NCBI GenBank assembly: GCA_029721435.1
Contig: CM056584.1
Coordinates: 7,026,395-7,090,394 of the forward strand
Length of the DNA stretch: 64,000 nucleotides
Direction: 5' to 3'
Source of the DNA: Gymnothorax reevesii
Taxonomy: Eukaryota > Chordata > Actinopteri > Anguilliformes > Muraenidae
The notes beneath the pieces were generated by a model that was not told the DNA's origin, made no database searches, and was given only the letters and a program-made list of their open reading frames with translations. Within the stretch, counting starts at the first letter, position 1, and the number at the start of each line of letters is the position of its first letter. The position numbers and the translations under genes are program-made. This document shows, one piece after another, positions 56,840-64,000 of this stretch.

Positions 56840-58789
56840 TCATTTTCATACTGTACGTGTCCTCTATGATGGGAATATGGGATCAGATGGCATTTCAGCT
56901 TTACCCTTCTTGTATAATAAAAAAATTGAGTAATGTTAATGTTTAAATGCTAATGCTAACATGCTAATGCTAGCAATCTAATGTAAGTTCTAATATCTGG
57001 TCATTTTCATACTATACGTGTCCTCTATGATGTTAATAGGAGATCAGATGACATTTCAGCTTAACCCTTCTTGTTTAAAATGGAAATTGAGTGATGTTAA
57101 TGTTTTAATGCTAATGCTAACATGCTAATGCTAGCGCTCTAATGTGAGTGCTAATATGTGGTCATTTTCATACTGTACGTGTCCTCTATGATGGGAATAT
57201 GGGATCAGATGGCATTTCAGCTTAACCCTGTTTGTGTAAAATGGAAATTGAGTGATGGTAATGTTTGAATACTAATGCTAACATGCTAATGCTAGCGATC
57301 TAATGTGAGTGCTAATATCTGGTCATTTTCATACTACACGTGTCCTCTATGATGTTAATAGGAGTTCAGATGGCATTTCAGCTTAACCCTGCTTGTGTAC
57401 AATGGAAATTTAGTGACGTTAATGTTTGAATGCTAATGCTAACATGCTAATGCTAGCGCTCTAATGTGAGTGCTAATATGTGGTCATTTTCATACTGTAC
57501 GTGTCCTCTATGATGGGAATATGGGATCAGATGGCTTTTCAGCTTAACCCTGTTTGTGTAAAATGGAAATTGAGTGACGTTAATGTTTAAATGCTAATGC
57601 TAACATGCTAATGCTAGCGATCTAATGTGAGTGCTAATATCTGGTCATTTTCATACTGTACGTGTCCTCTATGATGTTAATAGGAGATCAGATGGCATTT
57701 CAGCTTAACCCTGCTTGTGTTAAATGGAAATTTAGTGACATTAATGTTTGAATGCTAATGCTAACATGCTAATGCTAGCGATCTAATGTGAGTGCTAATA
57801 TCTGGTCATTTCCATACTATACGTGTCCTCTATGATGTTAATAGGAGATCAGATGGCATTTCAGCTTAACACTTCTTGTGTAAAATGGAAATTGAGTGAC
57901 ATAAATGTTTTAATGCTAATGCTAACATGCTAATGCTAGCGATCTAATGTGAGTGCTAATATCTGGTCATTTTCATACTGTACGTGTCCTCTATGATGGG
58001 AGTATGGGATCAGATGGCATTTCAGCTTAACCCTGCTTGTGTAAAATGGAAATTGAGTGACATTAATGTTTTAATACTAATGCTAACATGCTAATGCTAG
58101 CGATCTAATGTGAGTGCTAATATCTGGTCATTTTTATACTGTACGTGTCCTCTATGATGGGAGTATTGGATCAGATGGCATTTCAGCTTAACCCTGCTTG
58201 TGTGAAATAGAAATTGAGTGACGTTAATGTTTGAATGCTAATGTTAACATGCTAAAGCTAGCGATCTAATGTGAGTGCTAATACCTGGTCATTTTCATGC
58301 TGTACATGTCCTCTATGATGGGAGTATGAGATCAGATGGCTTTTCAGCTTAACCCTGCTTGTGTAAAATGGAAATTGAGTGACGTTAATGTTTGAATGCT
58401 AATGGTAACATGCTAATGCTGGCGATCTAATGTGAGTTCTAATATCTGGTCATTTTCATGCTATACGTGTCCTCTATGATGTTAATAGGAGATCAGATGG
58501 CATTTCAGCTTAACCCTGATTGTGTACAATGGAAATTTAGCGACGTTAATGTTTGAATGCTAATGCTAACATGCTAATGCTAGCGATCTAATGTGAGTGC
58601 TAATATCTGGTCATTTTCATACTACACGTGTCCTTTATGATGTTAATAGGAGTTTAGATGGCATTTCAGCTTAACCCTTCTTGTTTAAAATGGAAATTGA
58701 GTGATGTTAATGTTCAAATGCTAATGCTAACATGCTATTGCTAGCGCTCTAATGTGAGTGCTAATATGTGGTCATTTTCATACTGTACG

Positions 58790-61700
58790 TGTCCTCTATG
58801 ATGGGAATATGGGATCAGATGGCATTTCAGCTTAACCCTGTTTGTGTAAAATGGAAATTGAGTGACGTTAATGTTTAAATGCTAATGCTAACATGCTAAT
58901 GCTAGCGATCTAATTTGAGTGCTAATATCTGGTCATTTTCATACTGTACGTGTCCTTTATGATGTTAATAGGAGATCAGATGGCATTTCAGCTTAACCCT
59001 GCTTGTGTAAAATGGAAATTTAGTGACGTTAATGTTTGAATGCTAATGCTAACATGCTAATGCTAGCGATCTAATGTGAGTTCTAATATCTGGTCATTTT
59101 TATACTATACGTGTCCTCTATGATGTTAATAGGAGATCAGATGGCATTTCAGCTTAACACTTCTTGTGTAAAATGGAAATTGAGTGACATAAATGTTTTA
59201 ATGCTAATGCTAACATGCTACTGCTAGCGATCTAATGTGAGTGCTAATATCTGGTCATTTTCATACTGTACGTGTCCTCTATGATGGGAGTATGGGATCA
59301 GATGGCATTTCAGCTTAACCCTGCTTGTGTAAAATGGAAATTGAGTGACATTAATGTTTTAATACTAATGCTAACATGCTAATGCTAGCGATCTAATGTG
59401 AGTGCTAATATCTGGTCATTTTTATACTGTACGTGTCCTCTATGATGGGAGTATTGGATCAGATGGCATTTCAGCTTAACCCTGCTTGTGTGAAATAGAA
59501 ATTGAGTGACGTTAATGTTTGAATGCTAATGTTAACATGCTAAAGCTAGCGATCTAATGTGAGTGCTAATACCTGGTCATTTTCATGCTGTACATGTCCT
59601 CTATGATGGGAGTATGAGATCAGATGGCTTTTCAGCTTAATCGTGCTTGTGTAAAATGGAAATTGAGTGACGTTAATGTTTGAATGCTAATGGTAACATG
59701 CTAATGCTGGCGATCTAATGTGAGTTCTAACATCTGGTCATTTTCATGCTATACGTGTCCTCTATGATGTTAATAGGAGATCAGATGGCATTTCAGCTTA
59801 ACCCTGATTGTGTACAATGGAAATTTAGCGACGTTAATGTTTGAATGCTAATGCTAACATGCTAATGCTAGCGATCTAATGTGAGTGCTAATATCTGGTC
59901 ATTTTCATACTACACGTGTCCTTTATGATGTTAATAGGAGATCAGATGGCATTTCAGCTTAACCCTGATTGTGTACAATGGAAATTTAGCGACGTTAATG
60001 TTTGAATGCTAATGCTAACATGCTAATGCTAGCGATCTAATGTGAGTGCTAATATCTGGTCATTTTCATACTACACGTGTCCTCTATGATATTAATAGGA
60101 GTTCAGATGGCATTTCAGCTTAACCCTTCTTGTTTAAAATGGAAATTGAGTGATGTTCATGTTTAAATGCTAATGCTAACATGCTATTGCTAGCGCTCTA
60201 ATGTGAGTGCTAATATGTGGTCATTTTCATACTGTACGTGTCCTCTATGATGGGAATATGGGATCAGATGGCATTTCAGCTTAACCCTGTTTGTGTAAAA
60301 TGGAAATTGAGTGATGGTAATGTTTGAATACTAATGCTAACATGCTAATGCTAGCGATCTAATGTGAGTGCTTATATCTGGTCATTTTCATACTATACGT
60401 GTCCTCTATGATGTTAATAGGAGATCAGATGGCATTTCAGCTTAACCCTTCTTGTATAATAAAAAAATTGAGTAATGTTAATGTTTAAATGCTAATGCTA
60501 ACATGCTAATGCTAGCGATCTAATGTGAGTTCTAATATCTGTTCATTTTCATACTATACGTGTCCTCTATGATGTAAATAGGAGATCAGATGACATTTCA
60601 GCTTAACCCTGTTTGTGTAAAATGGAAATTGAGCGACGTTAATGTTTAAATGCTAATGCTAACATGCTTATATTAGCGATTTAATGTGAGTGCTAATATC
60701 TGGTCATTTTCATACTGTACGTGTCCTCTATCATGTTAATAGGAGATCAGATGGCATTTCAGCTTAACCCTTCTTGTATAATAAAAAAATTGAGTAATGT
60801 AAACGTTTAAATGCTAATGTTAACATGCTAATGCTCGCGATCTAATGTCAGTTCTAATATCTGGTCATTTCCATACTCTTCGTGTCCTCTATGATGTTAA
60901 TAGGAGATCAGATGGCATTTCAGCTTAACCCTTCTTGTGTAAAATGGAAATTGAGTGACATTAATGTTTTAATACTAATGCTAACATGCTAATGCTAGCG
61001 ATCTAATGTAAGTGCTAATATCTGGTCATTTTCATACTGTACGTGTCCTCTATGATGGGAGTATGGGATCAGATGGCATTTCAGCTTAACCCTGCTTGTG
61101 TAAAATGGAAATTGAGTGACGTTAATGTTTGAATACTAATGCTAACATGCTAATGCTAGCAATCTAATGTGAGTGCTAATATCTGGTCATTTTCATACTG
61201 TACGTGTCCTCTATGATGGGGGTATGGGATCAGATGGCATTTCAGCTTAACCCTGCTTGTGTAAAATAGAAATTGAGTGACGTTAATGTTTGAATGCTAA
61301 TGCTAACATGCTAATGCTAGCGATCTAATGTGAGTGCTAATATCTGGTCATTTTCATACTGTAAGTGTCCTCTATGATGTCAGTATGAGATCAGATGGCA
61401 TTTCTCCTTCACCCTTCTTGTATTGTAAGCAAATTGAGTAATGTTAATGTTTCAATGCTAATGCTAACATGCTGATTCTAACATGCTAATGCTAGCAATC
61501 TAATGTGAGTGCTAATACCTGGTCATTTTCATACTGTACATGTCTTCTATGATGGGAGTATGGGATCAGATGGCATTTCAGCTTCACCCTTCTTGTGTAA
61601 AATGGGAATTGAGTAATGCTAATGCTAACATGCTGATGCTAGCGCTCTAATGTGAGTGCTAATATCTGGTCATTTTCATACTGTACGTGTCCTCTATGAT

Positions 61701-63619
61701 GGGAATATGGGATCAGATGGCATTTCAGCTTTACCCTTCTTGTATAATAAAAAAATTGAGTAATGTTAATGTTTAAATGCTAATGCTAACATGCTAATGC
61801 TAGCAATCTAATGTAAGTTCTAATATCTGGTCATTTTCATACTATACGTGTCCTCTATGATGTTAATAGGAGATCAGATGACATTTCAGCTTAACCCTTC
61901 TTGTTTAAAATGGAAATTGAGTGATGTTAATGTTTTAATGCTAATGCTAACATGCTAATGCTAGCGCTCTAATGTGAGTGCTAATATGTGGTCATTTTCA
62001 TACTGTACGTGTCCTCTATGATGGGAATATGGGATCAGATGGCATTTCAGCTTAACCCTGTTTGTGTAAAATGGAAATTGAGTGATGGTAATGTTTGAAT
62101 ACTAATGCTAACATGCTAATGCTAGCGATCTAATGTGAGTGCTAATATCTGGTCATTTTCATACTACACGTGTCCTCTATGATGTTAATAGGAGTTCAGA
62201 TGGCATTTCAGCTTAACCCTGCTTGTGTACAATGGAAATTTAGTGACGTTAATGTTTGAATGCTAATGCTAACATGCTAATGCTAGCGCTCTAATGTGAG
62301 TGCTAATATGTGGTCATTTTCATACTGTACGTGTCCTCTATGATGGGAATATGGGATCAGATGGCTTTTCAGCTTAACCCTGTTTGTGTAAAATGGAAAT
62401 TGAGTGACGTTAATGTTTAAATGCTAATGCTAACATGCTAATGCTAGCGATCTAATGTGAGTGCTAATATCTGGTCATTTTCATACTGTACGTGTCCTCT
62501 ATGATGTTAATAGGAGATCAGATGGCATTTCAGCTTAACCCTGCTTGTGTTAAATGGAAATTTAGTGACATTAATGTTTGAATGCTAATGCTAACATGCT
62601 AATGCTAGCGATCTAATGTGAGTGCTAATATCTGGTCATTTCCATACTATACGTGTCCTCTATGATGTTAATAGGAGATCAGATGGCATTTCAGCTTAAC
62701 ACTTCTTGTGTAAAATGGAAATTGAGTGACATAAATGTTTTAATGCTAATGCTAACATGCTAATGCTAGCGATCTAATGTGAGTGCTAATATCTGGTCAT
62801 TTTCATACTGTACGTGTCCTCTATGATGGGAGTATGGGATCAGATGGCATTTCAGCTTAACCCTGCTTGTGTAAAATGGAAATTGAGTGACATTAATGTT
62901 TTAATACTAATGCTAACATGCTAATGCTAGCGATCTAATGTGAGTGCTAATATCTGGTCATTTTTATACTGTACGTGTCCTCTATGATGGGAGTATTGGA
63001 TCAGATGGCATTTCAGCTTAACCCTGCTTGTGTGAAATAGAAATTGAGTGACGTTAATGTTTGAATGCTAATGTTAACATGCTAAAGCTAGCGATCTAAT
63101 GTGAGTGCTAATACCTGGTCATTTTCATGCTGTACATGTCCTCTATGATGGGAGTATGAGATCAGATGGCTTTTCAGCTTAACCCTGCTTGTGTAAAATG
63201 GAAATTGAGTGACGTTAATGTTTGAATGCTAATGGTAACATGCTAATGCTGGCGATCTAATGTGAGTTCTAATATCTGGTCATTTTCATGCTATACGTGT
63301 CCTCTATGATGTTAATAGGAGATCAGATGGCATTTCAGCTTAACCCTGATTGTGTACAATGGAAATTTAGCGACGTTAATGTTTGAATGCTAATGCTAAC
63401 ATGCTAATGCTAGCGATCTAATGTGAGTGCTAATATCTGGTCATTTTCATACTACACGTGTCCTTTATGATGTTAATAGGAGTTTAGATGGCATTTCAGC
63501 TTAACCCTTCTTGTTTAAAATGGAAATTGAGTGATGTTAATGTTCAAATGCTAATGCTAACATGCTATTGCTAGCGCTCTAATGTGAGTGCTAATATGTG
63601 GTCATTTTCATACTGTACG
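58790..63619 (+). repeat. 4,830-bp higher-order repeat, copy B (30 monomers)
   Basis: Near-identical to copy A. One difference seen is C at 54,271 against T at 59,101; I did not align every base. It includes the same 175-bp monomer (GCTGATTCTAACATGC) and the same 147-bp monomer, so both odd lengths were amplified together. Confidence 0.85.
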
Positions 63620-64000
63620 TGTCCTCTATGATGGGAATATGGGATCAGATGGCATTTCAGCTTAACCCTGTTTGTGTAAAATGGAAATCGAGTGATGGTA
63701 ATGTTTGAATACTAATGCTAACATGCTAATGCTAGCGATCCAATGTGAGTGCTTATATCTGGTCATTTTCATACTATACGTGTCCTCTATGATGTTAATC
63801 GGAGATCAGATGGCATTTCAGCTTAACCCTTCTTGTATAATAAAAAAATTGAGTAATGTTAATGTTTAAATGCTAATGCTAACATGCTAATGCTAGCGAT
63901 CTAATGTGAGTTCTAATATCTGTTCATTTTCATACTATACGTGTCCTCTATGATGTAAATAGGAGATCAGATGACATTTCAGCATAACCCTGTTTGTGTA

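Larger units (their letters stand above)
53960..58789 (+). repeat. 4,830-bp higher-order repeat, copy A (30 monomers)
   Basis: Thirty monomers: twenty-eight of 161 bp, one of 175 bp and one of 147 bp, whose length changes cancel. It is directly followed by copy B at a constant offset of 4,830 bp. Matched points include 55,141/59,971, 55,321/60,151, 57,361/62,191, 58,261/63,091 and 58,621/63,451. Homology continues to about 58,857/63,687, then the next monomers differ. The exact start is uncertain because neighbouring monomers are also similar. Confidence 0.85.
41295..64000 (+). repeat. 161-bp satellite array, right part
   Basis: The same satellite resumes in the same orientation and in register immediately after the transposon, with about 140 further monomers to the end of the window. 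Types are the same as on the left, but long blocks here are duplicated with very few differences, notably the 4,830-bp unit after about 53,960. The final base lies inside a monomer, so the array continues. No gene, RNA gene or second transposon is visible in this 22.7-kb stretch. Confidence 0.97.

Noticed and set aside
1..64000. CRISPR array
   Set aside because: The repeats are contiguous 161-bp monomers, with no unique spacers between short repeats.
1..64000. CENP-B box in the monomer
   Set aside because: The standard monomer lacks the TTCG...CGGG core. A single GACGGGAG near 47,665 is a point variant and lacks the first half.
1..64000. rRNA, tRNA or 5S-derived origin of the satellite
   Set aside because: I could see no A-box/B-box pair or conserved rRNA segment in the monomer; the AT-rich hexamer core is unlike tRNA or 5S genes.
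1..64000. Telomeric repeat
   Set aside because: No TTAGGG runs. The recurring TTAACCC inside monomers is a single short word, not a tandem telomere repeat.

Overview
This window is almost entirely tandemly repeated satellite DNA from a eukaryote. About 61.6 of the 64 kb is one AT-rich satellite family with a 161-bp monomer. All copies I read run head to tail in the same orientation, roughly 380 in total. The array has no beginning or end here, so it continues past both sides. I see no cellular gene, rRNA, tRNA, CRISPR array or bacterial feature. A teleost fish is the best guess: ATGCTA-rich repeats of this kind and PGBD4-like piggyBac elements are both common in fish. This is inference, not proof.

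The one interruption is a 2,360-bp DNA transposon at 38,931-41,290. It is flanked by a perfect TTAA target duplication (38,927-38,930 and 41,291-41,294). Its imperfect terminal inverted repeats begin CCCTT, which places it in the piggyBac superfamily. Removing the element and one TTAA restores a normal satellite monomer. Inside, an acidic N-terminal first exon of a PGBD4-like transposase can be read at 39,834-40,018. It has an in-frame TAA and ends at a plausible splice donor. The catalytic body of the transposase is missing, so this copy is non-autonomous. The rest of the element is AT-rich non-coding DNA with small hairpins and short repeats.

The satellite has structure at several scales. 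Each monomer holds a core of four ATGCTA hexamers. Gain of one 14-bp hexamer pair makes 175-bp monomers, gain of two makes 189 bp, and an unrelated 14-bp loss makes 147 bp. Monomers fall into a few recurring types. Blocks of types are duplicated in tandem as multiples of the monomer: 161, 322, 644, 658, 805, 818, 1,140 and 4,830 bp. Some blocks recur at a distance, with offsets near 8.2 (element removed), 10.4, 13.8 and 17.3 kb. The clearest higher-order repeat is a 4,830-bp, 30-monomer unit present twice in succession at about 53.96-63.62 kb, with few mismatches where I compared. The left part is more mixed and carries smaller local duplications.

Nothing here looks like a new protein-based system. 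The features most worth following are the nested amplification history, the single transposon as a time marker within it, and the recurring protein-binding-like motifs in the monomer. Coordinates of repeat blocks come from reading the sequence by eye and are approximate to about one monomer unless stated.
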